This document shows, piece after piece, positions 1 through 7,584 of a stretch of DNA of 64,000 bases. The position numbers and the translations under genes are program-made. Location: the NCBI GenBank assembly GCA_903826205.1, contig CAIKDP010000385.1, positions 24,531 through 88,530 on the forward strand. The letters are read 5' to 3'. This DNA comes from Akkermansiaceae bacterium. GTDB lineage: Bacteria > Verrucomicrobiota > Verrucomicrobiia > Verrucomicrobiales > Akkermansiaceae. The notes under the pieces were generated by a model. That model saw only the letters and a list, made by a program, of their open reading frames with translations, ran no database searches and had not been told where the DNA came from. The first letter of the stretch is position 1, and every line of letters starts with the position of its first letter.

Positions 1-205
1 TGCCCGGCTGGGACTGGATCATTCCGGTCATCCGTTGGAGCAGCGCGCGCACAACAATCCGCTGGCGCGGGCGCAGGGGGCTGATGTCGAGGCCGAGGTT
101 GAACACCGCATGGGATTGACCGTAGGCGGAGTTGGCACGGCCGCCACTTTTCATGCTGCTTGAGACATGGATTTCGTCTGCACTGTGGTAGGATGTCGCA
201 TTCAT
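1..205 (-). CDS. hypothetical protein, truncated by the left edge
   Basis: An open frame begins with ATG at 205 and stays open for 68 codons to the edge of the window, so only the N-terminus is visible (begins MNATSYHSADEIHV). There is no signal peptide or membrane segment in the visible part; it contains Arg-rich stretches (LRPRQR, VVRALLQRM). I do not recognise the family. It diverges from the MFS transporter gene, with about 280 bases between the two likely starts. The coding call rests on an uninterrupted frame with reasonable codon use in GC-rich DNA and could be wrong. Confidence 0.4.
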   Translation of the reverse strand, partial: MNATSYHSADEIHVSSSMKSGGRANSAYGQSHAVFNLGLDISPLRPRQRIVVRALLQRMTGMIQSQPG

Positions 206-254
206 CGGCGGCAGACTAGCAAGCGGCCAGACAGACGCGATAGACATACTTTGG

Positions 255-260
255 TATAAT
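255..260 (+). promoter_or_regulatory. candidate -10 box
   Basis: A perfect TATAAT lies in an AT-richer patch between the divergent left-edge gene and the MFS gene. No good -35 hexamer sits 16-18 bases upstream, so this is only a candidate. If used, transcription would begin near 267, leaving a leader of about 220 bases before the preferred MFS start at 487, or a nearly leaderless message for the upstream in-frame ATG at 277. Confidence 0.3.
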
Positions 261-486
261 CGTATGGTTCTAACTTATGAGCGTTGCCCCGCGCGCGATC
301 GCTGAAGCAGCGCGGCCATATCCGTTAGACGGTTTCCACCGTGGAGACGGACGGGTACATGCAGGGTGCTGGAAATTGGCGGCGGGACGTGGGTATTTTG
401 AGGGATTTTCCAAGGCCGCGGCATTTTGGGATGTCGGCTTGCCCGGAAGCAAGGCATACAGTGGTGCAGCAACACCCCATACCCGC

Positions 487-1716
487 ATGGTCGCCCGCTT
501 TTCACTTTATGGATTCCTCAAGAACCTCCGGTTTTTCGAGGCGTTCCTTATTTTGGCGCTGCGCGAGCGCGGTCTCGACTTTCTCGGCATCGGGGCCCTC
601 ATTGCGGTGCGGGAAATCGCCGGCAATCTCACCCAAATCCCGTCCGGAGCGCTGGCCGACGCGCTCGGCCGGCGTCGCTGCATGGTCGTGAGCATGGCGG
701 GTTACGTGGTTTCCTATCTGGTGCTTGGCATGAGTACTAACAATATTCTGCTGATTGTCGGGATGATGCTTTTTGGTACGGCGGATGCGTTTCGGGATGG
801 CACCCACAAGGCGCTCATATACGCCTGGCTGCGCCAGCAGGGCAGGGAGGGGGAGCGGACCAGGATTTATGGCTATACCCGCTCGTGGTCGAAGATCGGC
901 TCGGCGTTGTCCTCGCTGATCGCGGCGACGCTGGTGATATTTACCGGCAGTTTTTCGAGTGTCTTTCTTCTCAGTGCGATACCCGCCGCGCTCAACCTCA
1001 TCAACCTCGCCACCTATCCTGCTGCGCTTGATGCCGGCATCCCGGGCAACGGTGGTATCCGCGAGACCTGGAGGAATGTGTTAGACAGCCTCCGGGAAGT
1101 GATCGGCAAGGCATCGATCCGCCGCCTGGTCGCCGACAGTGTGGCGGTCGAAGGCAGCTACACGGTGGTCAAGGATTACCTGCAAGTGGTGGTGCAGGCG
1201 TTAGCCGTGGCTTTGCCGGTGCGTCTCGCAATGACCGGAGATCAACGCACAGCGGTGCTCGGTGGGTTGGCATACGCGGTCTTGCACGTGCTCTCCAGTG
1301 TGGCATCCCGCAGGGCTCATCTGTTTGAGATCCGTTGCGGCGGCACGGAAGCCGCGGTGCTCCGGATCTATCAACTATCGGCCGGTGCGATGGTGGTGCT
1401 GGCGGTTTGCCTGGTCTGCGGACTGGGCGGGTTGGCGGTGGTGGTGTTCATTATGCTAGGCCTGCTGCAAAACCTGTGGCGGCCCATCCACGTCGGCCGT
1501 TTCGACCGTGATGGCGACGAACGGCGTGCGGCCACCCTGTTGAGTATCGAATCGCAGGCATCGTCGATTGCGGCGGCACTGTGGGCGCCCTTGATCGGCT
1601 GGCTGATCGACAATCTCACATCCGGTGAGCGGGTGGCTGCGCTCAGCGCCCTGTGGCCGGTATGTCTGGCCGGCCTGCCGATGCTGGTGGTGTGGCGGCG
1701 GGTCAGAACCGCCTGA
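487..1716 (+). CDS. MFS transporter
   Basis: Inner-membrane secondary transporter of the major facilitator superfamily, about 409 residues, a normal length for the family. The first segment is followed by the loop 2-3 signature (GALADALGRRR, near residue 55), and hydrophobic segments recur to the C-terminus (for example AAALWAPLIGWLIDNL). The substrate cannot be read from the sequence. The frame is open back to an ATG at 277, but those 70 extra residues are polar, Gly/Ala-rich and unlike an MFS N-terminus, so I prefer ATG 487 (MVARFSLYGFLKNL). No strong ribosome binding site precedes either start. The downstream beta-propeller gene is on the same strand about 115 bases away and need not be cotranscribed. 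Confidence 0.85.
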   Translation: MVARFSLYGFLKNLRFFEAFLILALRERGLDFLGIGALIAVREIAGNLTQIPSGALADALGRRRCMVVSMAGYVVSYLVLGMSTNNILLIVGMMLFGTADAFRDGTHKALIYAWLRQQGREGERTRIYGYTRSWSKIGSALSSLIAATLVIFTGSFSSVFLLSAIPAALNLINLATYPAALDAGIPGNGGIRETWRNVLDSLREVIGKASIRRLVADSVAVEGSYTVVKDYLQVVVQALAVALPVRLAMTGDQRTAVLGGLAYAVLHVLSSVASRRAHLFEIRCGGTEAAVLRIYQLSAGAMVVLAVCLVCGLGGLAVVVFIMLGLLQNLWRPIHVGRFDRDGDERRAATLLSIESQASSIAAALWAPLIGWLIDNLTSGERVAALSALWPVCLAGLPMLVVWRRVRTA

Positions 1717-1791
1717 GATGGTCCACGCAAAGATACTATCTAGTTGGATTATCAAAATCCGTCAGGCAGACGCGTATTGTTGTTGGATAAT

Positions 1792-1805
1792 CAGACCACC
1801 GTCTG
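1792..1805. promoter_or_regulatory. short inverted repeat upstream of the propeller gene
   Basis: CAGAC, a four-base loop (CACC), then GTCTG, located 28 bases before the start of the beta-propeller gene. Just upstream the decamer TTGGATTATC (1744-1753) recurs with one change as TTGGATAATC (1783-1792). This could be an operator or a weak terminator for the MFS gene; there is no T-tract. Confidence 0.25.
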
Positions 1806-1832
1806 GTAGCCTTGTGGCGCAGGAGTCAACCT

Positions 1833-2780
1833 ATGAACCAACACGCATTTTCATTCATTCTTGGCGTGGTCATCACGCCCGTTTTGTTAGCCTCAGATGC
1901 GGCAGTGCCGGCATCAGCCGCCGGGGTGGCGGCCGTACCCGCGGCCATCACCGGCAGGTTGGAGGGCAAGTTGTTGGCAGCTGGCGACAACCGGATTGTG
2001 CTGCTGAATACCGACGGAACCATCGCATGGGAACACCGGACCAGCCTGACTCACGATGTGTGGATGTTGACCAATGGCAACCTTCTTTATGCCGATGGGA
2101 CTGCGGTGACCGAAATCACGCCGGGGCACAAGGTGGTGTTCCAATACAAGGCGGCTGATGCACGGGGTGGCGGCACCTATGCCTGCCAGCGCCTTGATAA
2201 CGGCAACACCGTCGTCGGCGAGAATTCGAGTGGCAAGGTGCTTGAGGTCGATCCCCAGGGCAAGGTCGTGTTCGAACTCCAAGCCAAGGATTTCAAGCCA
2301 GGCGAGCACCAGAACCAACGCATGGCACGCAAGCTGGACAATGGCAATTACCTGGTCTGCCACTCCGGCAAGCACGTTGTTAGGGAATACCAGCCGGATG
2401 GCAGCGTGGTTTGGGAACAAGCGACGCCGAATCTTGCCTTTGCGGCGATTCGCAAGGCCGATGGCAACACCCTGGTGTCCACGCTTGGCTCGATCATCGA
2501 GTACAAACCGGATGGAGGTATAGCCTGGGAGTTCAAAAACTCCGACATTCCCGGGCTGACGATTACCAACATGACGGGCATGCAACTGCTCCCCAGCGGC
2601 AATCTCGTCATCGGATGTTACTCAGCCTATCAGGGTGGCAAGGGTTGTGGCCTGTTGGAGATTACGCCGGACAAGAAGGTGGTTTGGAGTTTTGCTTCGC
2701 CGCCGACTGCCGGCACCATGATGGCGGTGCAGAAGCTCACTGCGGATGGCAAACCGCTGCCGGGCAAACTCCTGCGCTAA
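1833..2780 (+). CDS. secreted beta-propeller (PQQ-like/arylsulfotransferase-like repeat) protein
   Basis: A 315-residue exported protein with an N-terminal signal sequence (hydrophobic FSFILGVVITPVLLA) followed by repeated blades. Blades carry the motifs typical of PQQ-like and arylsulfotransferase-type propellers: LNTDGTIAWEH, EVDPQGKVVFE, YQPDGSVVWEQ, YKPDGGIAWEF, ITPDKKVVWSF, with LDNGNTVV/LDNGNYLV between them. Such proteins are periplasmic or extracellular and often bind ligands or cofactors; no catalytic residue can be assigned. Start chosen at ATG 1833 because of the Shine-Dalgarno-like CAGGAG seven bases upstream and the clean signal peptide. The function is unknown. Confidence 0.8.
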   Translation: MNQHAFSFILGVVITPVLLASDAAVPASAAGVAAVPAAITGRLEGKLLAAGDNRIVLLNTDGTIAWEHRTSLTHDVWMLTNGNLLYADGTAVTEITPGHKVVFQYKAADARGGGTYACQRLDNGNTVVGENSSGKVLEVDPQGKVVFELQAKDFKPGEHQNQRMARKLDNGNYLVCHSGKHVVREYQPDGSVVWEQATPNLAFAAIRKADGNTLVSTLGSIIEYKPDGGIAWEFKNSDIPGLTITNMTGMQLLPSGNLVIGCYSAYQGGKGCGLLEITPDKKVVWSFASPPTAGTMMAVQKLTADGKPLPGKLLR

Positions 2781-3134
2781 GGGATATGGCAATCACCAAT
2801 ATACCGTTTTGCCTAAAAATTGGGTTTTCTTGATTCTTTAAAACTCTAGCACCGGAACGCGCGGGCGGTTGTGGATCGCAAAATAACGTGGAAGCGATAA
2901 GGAGCCACCACATTCCTGTGGTGGTGGTCGACGACAAGAATGTCGTCGCTCCTTAAGTGTGGCGCCATCAGAGCCAAGTTAGTGGGGAGGATTAACCTGG
3001 AATCCGAAGTTTATTTCAAAATATCCGCCTTTCTACTATTTGTCAGTGGCCCGATCTAACGGTCTAGCCATAGCCGAAGCCGTGTGGCGGGCTCCGCCCT
3101 TGCCACCGCACTCCATGCTTCGACTTGCCCGCGC
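2781..3134. other. gene-free region between convergent genes
   Basis: About 350 bases between the plus-strand propeller gene and the minus-strand sigma operon. I see no credible ORF. It holds the paired-hairpin repeat at 2898-2955 and a short GC hairpin (GGCGG-GCT-CCGCC, 3086-3098) that could help terminate the minus-strand operon. It is AT-richer than its surroundings around 2785-2850. Confidence 0.6.
2898..2955. repeat. REP/BIME-like inverted pair of hairpin units
   Basis: An outer 8-bp stem TAAGGAGC (2898-2905) / GCTCCTTA (2948-2955) encloses two perfect 8-bp hairpins with four-base loops: CCACCACA-TTCC-TGTGGTGG (2905-2924) and CGACGACA-AGAA-TGTCGTCG (2929-2948). The reverse complement of the second half matches the first half; the differences are C/G swaps that occur on both sides of each stem, so pairing is kept. 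This is the architecture of bacterial interspersed palindromic elements. No second copy of this family was found in the window. Confidence 0.65.
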
Positions 3135-3848
3135 CTAATCGTTTTCAAAGGCCTTGGTGGCCGGGGGCGCATTGGTATCGCCGGCGGAAGGCGCCGAGGC
3201 GGAGTCGCCCGCGGGTTCCGAGGTGAGGACGCCGCCGACTTGCAGCGGCGGGGGCAGCAGTTGTGGCAGGACTTCCTCCCACCATGCCTGGCGATCCATT
3301 TCTGCTTGCATGAGAGTTTGTCGCTGGTCGTCGTTGAGAGCGGCAGTCACATCGGCGGCTGTTGCCGCGGTTGTTGGGTTGCCGCTGCGGGGATTGCCGG
3401 TTTGCATGCCCGGCAACCACGAACCCGACTGTTGTGCCAAGGTCGAGAACACCTTGGACTGTTGGTAGGAATCCAGATCCAGCAATCCCGCCAAGCGCTT
3501 GAGTTCGTGATTGGCTTCCATTTCCACCTGTGCGGCATGGGCCCGCCATTGGGCTTCTGATAGCACGCGGTTGCCGTCGGTGGCAGGTGATCCTGTTACT
3601 TTCCAACTCGGAATGGGAGCGGTGGCCGGTTTGTTGGTAGCAAGGGCCTGTTCCGCGCTGCGGGAGGCGTAACCTTTGCGTTGCCCTGCGGAGTCACGCA
3701 TGGCACCCGAGTGGCTTCGCTCGTTAGCCAGAGCGGCCGTCCTTGCCGCACATTCATCCGGTGTCGCCGCGGGATGGCGTGAGATCAAAACCCCGGATGC
3801 CAGCGCGCTGCCAACGAAAGCGAGGGCGAGCCAGCGGTAAGGTTTCAT
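3135..3848 (-). CDS. secreted hypothetical protein, last gene of the ECF operon
   Basis: A 237-residue protein with a signal peptide (MKPYRWLALAFVGSALASGVL), a Ser/Ala-rich linker and a helical central part at about residues 95-135 and 165-200 (AQVEMEANHELKRLAGLLDLDSYQ, ALNDDQRQTLMQAEMDRQAWWEEVL). The C-terminus is low-complexity Pro/Ala. The helical region with repeated Met/Gln/Glu and the context resemble periplasmic Spy/CpxP-type or heavy-metal-sensor-like proteins found behind ECF sigma genes; that is an inference from shape, not a clear family match. It begins 12 bases after the stop of the preceding gene, so it is probably cotranscribed from the sigma promoter. Confidence 0.65.
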   Translation of the reverse strand: MKPYRWLALAFVGSALASGVLISRHPAATPDECAARTAALANERSHSGAMRDSAGQRKGYASRSAEQALATNKPATAPIPSWKVTGSPATDGNRVLSEAQWRAHAAQVEMEANHELKRLAGLLDLDSYQQSKVFSTLAQQSGSWLPGMQTGNPRSGNPTTAATAADVTAALNDDQRQTLMQAEMDRQAWWEEVLPQLLPPPLQVGGVLTSEPAGDSASAPSAGDTNAPPATKAFEND

Positions 3849-3860
3849 TGCGGGCAGGGA

Positions 3861-4319
3861 TTAGTTGGGTTGTTCGCCAATCACCAATGATGGGTTGGTG
3901 CGGACGCTACGGGGGAATTTGCGGATGATCAAGTCTTTTAATTTGGCGCGGCTGGCGGCCAAGCGTCCGAGTTGCCGCTCGTCCAACGACCCTTGCTTGG
4001 CCAGCGAGTCGTGAAACTCCAGAAGGCGCAAATGCATCTGGAACAAGGCCCGTTCCTGGTCGGCGTAAATGGCCACCGCCACCGGTTCGAGTTGCTGCCG
4101 CACCTTGAGTTCTTGGGAGATGTCGAGGCGCAAGTCCTGGACCAGACCGCGGCTGGCGGCCGCCACCCACGCCTCCGGGTTGGCCGAGGTCTCCACTGCG
4201 GCAGGCTGCGCAACTGGGTGCGGCCGGGGTGAAGCATGGCGGCCGATACCCACGCCGGAGGCGAAGAGCGCGAACAGGCTCAAGCCGAGGATCCCGTAAC
4301 GTTGGATGAAGCGTTTCAC
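3861..4319 (-). CDS. membrane-anchored periplasmic sensor-like protein (CnrX/CpxP-like shape)
   Basis: About 152 residues: a short cytoplasmic N-terminus, one membrane segment (YGILGLSLFALFASGVGIG), then a periplasmic helical domain (LRLDISQELKVRQQLEPVAV, ERALFQMHLRLLEFHDSLAK, LGRLAASRAKLKDLIIRKF). This hairpin-of-helices layout is typical of periplasmic stress or metal sensors linked to ECF sigma factors. I start it at GTG 4319 because GTGA there overlaps the stop of the preceding gene by four bases; a longer open frame exists to 4454 but would overlap that gene extensively. Probable role: signal input for the sigma factor of this operon. The ligand is unknown. Confidence 0.65.
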   Translation of the reverse strand: MKRFIQRYGILGLSLFALFASGVGIGRHASPRPHPVAQPAAVETSANPEAWVAAASRGLVQDLRLDISQELKVRQQLEPVAVAIYADQERALFQMHLRLLEFHDSLAKQGSLDERQLGRLAASRAKLKDLIIRKFPRSVRTNPSLVIGEQPN

Positions 4320-4609
4320 TGGTTTGTTAGGGGAGGGGCGAGAAATGCCGCCGAGGGCGGTTGGATCAGCAGTGGCGGTTCGCCGTTGCGCGAGACGAAA
4401 ACCGCCACCAGACCGCACAGCGCAGCGGACCCCAGAGCCGCCCGCAGCGACCACCGACTCCAGCGCCGCAGTTTTTCCTCACGCTGCAGTGCCCGCCAAG
4501 TGGTCACCACGCGCGTGGCGAAGCCGAAGGGCGCGCCGTTGCCTGCCGGGCCGGTTTCGCAGGTGATTCTGGCGGCGATTGCTTCCCAGGGTGGTGGTGG
4601 GTGGGTCAT
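4316..4609 (-). CDS. small single-pass membrane protein, candidate anti-sigma factor
   Basis: A 97-residue protein with a soluble N-terminal part of about 50 residues (MTHPPPPWEAIAARI...LQREEKLRRWSRWS), one membrane segment (LRAALGSAALCGLVAVFV) and a short periplasmic tail. It overlaps the sigma gene by four bases (ATGA at 4606-4609) and the next gene by four bases. Position, size and topology fit an ECF anti-sigma factor, although it has no zinc-binding HxxxCxxC signature. The call rests on context. Confidence 0.6.
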   Translation of the reverse strand: MTHPPPPWEAIAARITCETGPAGNGAPFGFATRVVTTWRALQREEKLRRWSRWSLRAALGSAALCGLVAVFVSRNGEPPLLIQPPSAAFLAPPLTNQ

Positions 4610-5208
4610 CGTTTGGCTTTGGCTTCGAGTTGGATAAGGTTGCGGTTGAGTTTATTACGGGCGCGCATGGCGGTCACCTTGATTTTACTTTCGCCCCAGC
4701 CGGTGAGGTCACTGACTTCGCGCACGGATTTTTTTTCCAGATCCATGAGTTGCAGGACCATGCGTTCGCGCGGGTTGAGGGTGGTCAGGAGTTGATCCAC
4801 GAGTTCCTTGCCGTCGCCGGTTGGCCCTGCTGGTGCGTCGTGCGGGGTCTGCGCCATGATCGACTCGACAAACTCGACATCCTCGTCGCTCAGATCGGCG
4901 AAGCGCACTTCGGCGCGGACTTTTTGTTTGCGTAGTTGGTCATAGCAGGTGTTGAGCGCGATGCGTGCCACCCAGTTAGGGAACGGTTGCAAGCCACGAA
5001 AGCCGTCGATGTGGGCGAATACCTTCATAAACACCTCCTGGACAAGATCTTGTTCGTCAGCGCAGCGTGGCAGGTGGTTGCGCACAATGCGCAGCACCTG
5101 GCCGTGCAAAGTCTCGACCAGCTGGCAGGCCGCCGCATCGTCGCCATTTTTTGTTCGTTCGATGACCGCATTCCAATCGGGGACATGTTGTGGAGATTCG
5201 GGTGTCAC
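4606..5208 (-). CDS. ECF-type RNA polymerase sigma factor
   Basis: A 200-residue sigma-70 family protein with only regions 2 and 4. Region 2 (about residues 20-95) has the core-binding and -10-recognition signature DEQDLVQEVFMKVFAHIDGF and PFPNWVARIALNTCYDQLRK; region 4 (about 130-195) has NPRERMVLQLMDLEKKSVRE and the helix-turn-helix VSDLTGWGESKIKVTAMRARNKL. It directs RNA polymerase to the promoter type found upstream of itself and of the EF-hand gene. The start is GTG 5208 (GTG ACA CCC GAA). It heads a four-gene operon with a candidate anti-sigma factor and sensor-like protein. The linker between regions is longer than in minimal ECFs (TPHDAPAGPTGDGKE). Confidence 0.92.
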   Translation of the reverse strand: MTPESPQHVPDWNAVIERTKNGDDAAACQLVETLHGQVLRIVRNHLPRCADEQDLVQEVFMKVFAHIDGFRGLQPFPNWVARIALNTCYDQLRKQKVRAEVRFADLSDEDVEFVESIMAQTPHDAPAGPTGDGKELVDQLLTTLNPRERMVLQLMDLEKKSVREVSDLTGWGESKIKVTAMRARNKLNRNLIQLEAKAKR

Positions 5209-5220
5209 CCTTGTTGGAGG

Positions 5221-5251
5221 TTAAGACGTGCCGGAGGTCGTGTCGGTTACA
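5221..5251 (-). promoter_or_regulatory. ECF-type promoter of the sigma operon
   Basis: Read on the minus strand: TGTAACC (5251-5245), 16 bases, CGTCTTAA (5228-5221), ending 12 bases before the GTG start of the sigma gene. The same two boxes with the same spacing lie upstream of the EF-hand gene at 7513-7543. GTAAC/CGTC-type boxes are known for several ECF groups (for example SigX-like). The inferred role is autoregulation. Confidence 0.6.
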
Positions 5252-5272
5252 AGTTTTCCTTGCCGGTGGGGG

Positions 5273-6319
5273 TCACGGGTAGGAGCGCTTCACCCGGTAG
5301 AAGCGGGTGGTAGGAATTGTCAGGGTCGGGTCGGTGAAGCTGTGGCTTTGGGTGAGGGTGGCGGTGTGGCTGGAGCCGGCCAGGTCGGTCTTCCAGGTGC
5401 TGCAATCACTGGAGTATTGCACCTGATAGGTATAGCCGGCTTCCTCGTTCCAGCTCAGCTGGGCCGCGCCGGTGCCGGTCTTGCTCGCCACCAGGGTGGT
5501 GGTCGGGGCGTCGGTGCGCACGCTGTAATTGTCAAACAGCATGTAATTGTCGCCGGGCTGGATATAACCGGTAACGGGCTGGGTGTTGACCACTCCCATC
5601 ATCACCCGCACCCAGCCTAAATTTTTGGTTTCTGTGCCCGAATAGAACGTCAGGTCTTGGAAAATCGGCACATCCGACAAGGTGGCGGTCCAGCGGTTGG
5701 TGCGGTAGTTGATGCGGATTTGCAGGGTCTCGAGCGTTTCCGCCAGAAAGGTGAAGTCGGTCAGGACATACTGATAGGTGCCGAGGCTGGCATTCCAAGA
5801 CAGCCGGTAGATGAGTCGGCGGGGGACGTTGGGCGTGACGCTGGTGTCCAGCGTCGAGTTGTCGAATTGGATGCCGCCGAGCAAGCCGCCACTTTGGTTG
5901 TAGATGCGGAATTCGAAGTTGTCGCGTTTGGAGACCGTCGAGTCCTTGATGCCAAAGACCACGCTGAAGGTGGCGACCTCCTGGCCCAAGGCGAGCGGGT
6001 CGAGGGTGACCGGACGATGGACGTACACGGACTTGCTGGTGCCACCGGTGACGGTGGTGGCGAAGCCGCCGATGAACGCGGCGTTGCCGATACCCACCAC
6101 CTTGTGCTCGCTCTCGCTCATGACGCCGTGGAGCTTCCAGCCGGGGTAGACTCCGGTCCATGAGTCGGTGCCGATGATCGTGTCGTTGCCTGCCGTGAAG
6201 TTCTCAAAGCCGGTGAAATAGGCCTCACCCGTGGCGGCGGCCATCGCGCCGGTCGGCCGGAGGACGAGCATGGCCAGCAGGGCGAGCAGGCGGCCCACGG
6301 TGAAGAAGTGTCTCGGCAT
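5273..6319 (-). CDS. secreted hypothetical protein with C-terminal fibronectin-like domain
   Basis: A 348-residue exported protein. Start placed at ATG 6319 (MPRHFFTVGRLLALLAMLVL), which opens a signal peptide; the frame is open further upstream to 6490 but would run through the EF-hand gene's terminator hairpin. The mature part begins with GEAYFTGFENFTAG, followed by beta-rich sequence resembling secreted lectin-like sandwich domains, and closes with an FN3-like segment ending TYQVQYSSDCSTWKTD...TRFYRVKRS, a C-terminal pattern common in verrucomicrobial secreted proteins. It sits between the EF-hand gene and the sigma operon on the same strand. No enzyme motif is visible. Confidence 0.7.
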   Translation of the reverse strand: MPRHFFTVGRLLALLAMLVLRPTGAMAAATGEAYFTGFENFTAGNDTIIGTDSWTGVYPGWKLHGVMSESEHKVVGIGNAAFIGGFATTVTGGTSKSVYVHRPVTLDPLALGQEVATFSVVFGIKDSTVSKRDNFEFRIYNQSGGLLGGIQFDNSTLDTSVTPNVPRRLIYRLSWNASLGTYQYVLTDFTFLAETLETLQIRINYRTNRWTATLSDVPIFQDLTFYSGTETKNLGWVRVMMGVVNTQPVTGYIQPGDNYMLFDNYSVRTDAPTTTLVASKTGTGAAQLSWNEEAGYTYQVQYSSDCSTWKTDLAGSSHTATLTQSHSFTDPTLTIPTTRFYRVKRSYP

Positions 6320-6380
6320 GGCGGGGGTATGTATCGCGTGGTGCCGTGGAATTTGCAAGGGCCTGAATTGGCAAACGCAA

Positions 6381-6407
6381 AGGTGGCCCGCAACGTGCGG
6401 GCCACCT
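6381..6407 (-). terminator. strong hairpin downstream of the EF-hand gene
   Basis: Perfect 12-bp stem AGGTGGCCCGCA (6381-6392), loop ACG, TGCGGGCCACCT (6396-6407). It lies 43 bases after the EF-hand stop; read on the minus strand it is followed by T-rich TTGCGTTTGCC. It is probably an intrinsic terminator and separates the EF-hand unit from the next secreted-protein gene. Confidence 0.6.
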
Positions 6408-6449
6408 GAATAAGCGTCGGGTCGATGTGTGGAATGTGGAGCCATGAAC

Positions 6450-7442
6450 TCACATGCCACCTTGACCCCCGGGGCCTGAACCGCCGCCACAGAAAGGTGG
6501 CACCAACTCGGGGTGGGCCAGCAGGTAGGCCGCCCACTCTTCCAGACTCAGCCTGCCGTCTTTGTTGGCATCAGTCGCGGCGAGGATTTCAGCGAGCGAG
6601 AGAATGCCATTGTTATTCGCATCCAATGGCTTGAGCCAAGCCGGCACCGGGCGGTCTGGGTCCGGCAAGGGCTGCACTTGCGGTGGTGGGTCTTGCTTGG
6701 TGCCATCGGTTGGGCAAGTGGGGCGCACCAACTCGGGATGGGCCGTCAGGTAGGCCGCCCACTCGTCGAGGGTCACCTTGCCATCCGTATTGGCGTCGGC
6801 GGCGGCGAGAATTTCGGTGAGTTGGAGAATGCCGTCGCTATTTGTGTCCAAGGGTTTGAGCCAAGCTGGCACCGGGGCCCCTGGTAGAGGCAGTCGCGGC
6901 ACTTGCGTGCGCACCGGCGGTTCCACCGGGGTCATCGCGACAAGGAACTCAGCCAAGCTGATCTTGCCATCCAAATTCGTGTCCAGATGGGTGATCATCT
7001 CCGCGGCGTGACCGCCGATGTTCGGGATAGCTGCCACTTCGGTGGCGTCCAGGAAGCCGTCGGCGTTGGTGTCGAGTTCGTTGAAGCGCTTGGTCCGTTC
7101 CGCCAGGATGTCTGCGGCGATGGCATCGCGGGCGGCTTGTCTTTCCTCGTCCGAAACGACGCCATCTTTATTGGTGTCCAATGGGTCGGTCATGCCGGGG
7201 CGGGGCTGCCGGGCCCCCCTGCGCGTCGCCCGTTCATAGGCCTGATGTTCCTCGGTGGAGAGTTGACCGTCGGGGACTCCATCCTTGCCGGTGACATCAA
7301 ATTCTTTGGCGAGGCCGTTGAGTTCACCGGTGCCGAAGGCTTGGCGGTTGGGGCCGGTTGGGGTTTGGGCGTCGACTCTCGCGACGGCGGCGGCGCCGCA
7401 CATCAGGGCTGCGGTGAGCAAAGTGGAGGTGGTTCTTTTCAT
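6450..7442 (-). CDS. secreted EF-hand protein with eight calcium loops
   Basis: A 330-residue exported protein with signal peptide MKRTTSTLLTAALMCGAAAVA and about eight EF-hand loops with Asp/Asn at positions 1, 3 and 5: DVTGKDGVPDGQ, DTNKDGVVSDEE, DTNADGFLDATE, DTNLDGKISLAE, DTNSDGILQLTE, DANTDGKVTLDE, DANNNGILSLAE, DANKDGRLSLEE. The last four form two near-identical repeats of PVPAWLKPLD...AAYLTAHPELV, a recent internal duplication. Such proteins bind calcium in the periplasm or outside; no enzyme domain is present. An ECF-type promoter precedes it (7513-7543), so it is probably in the regulon of the neighbouring sigma factor. It ends with a Gly-rich tail. Confidence 0.9.
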   Translation of the reverse strand: MKRTTSTLLTAALMCGAAAVARVDAQTPTGPNRQAFGTGELNGLAKEFDVTGKDGVPDGQLSTEEHQAYERATRRGARQPRPGMTDPLDTNKDGVVSDEERQAARDAIAADILAERTKRFNELDTNADGFLDATEVAAIPNIGGHAAEMITHLDTNLDGKISLAEFLVAMTPVEPPVRTQVPRLPLPGAPVPAWLKPLDTNSDGILQLTEILAAADANTDGKVTLDEWAAYLTAHPELVRPTCPTDGTKQDPPPQVQPLPDPDRPVPAWLKPLDANNNGILSLAEILAATDANKDGRLSLEEWAAYLLAHPELVPPFCGGGSGPGGQGGM

Positions 7443-7512
7443 GACGGTTTGGATGGGGGTTCTTGCGGGTGTGGCGAGTCGCCGGGAATCGACAACTCAC
7501 AGTCACTGGGGT

Positions 7513-7543
7513 CTTAGACGCGGGTGACAGCCTTCCAGTTACA
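7513..7543 (-). promoter_or_regulatory. ECF-type promoter of the EF-hand gene
   Basis: Minus strand: TGTAACT (7543-7537), 16 bases, CGTCTAAG (7520-7513), 70 bases upstream of the EF-hand ATG. It matches the element in front of the sigma gene (TGTAACC-N16-CGTCTTAA) in both boxes and spacing, which is unlikely by chance so close together. Confidence 0.6.
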
Positions 7544-7584
7544 TTTTTCTGCGCCCATTACAAAGGCCAGCGGTTGAGGCTGTC

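Noticed and set aside
277..486. N-terminal extension of the MFS gene
   Set aside because: In frame but unlike MFS N-termini; retained only as an alternative start, with a TATAAT box just upstream as weak support.
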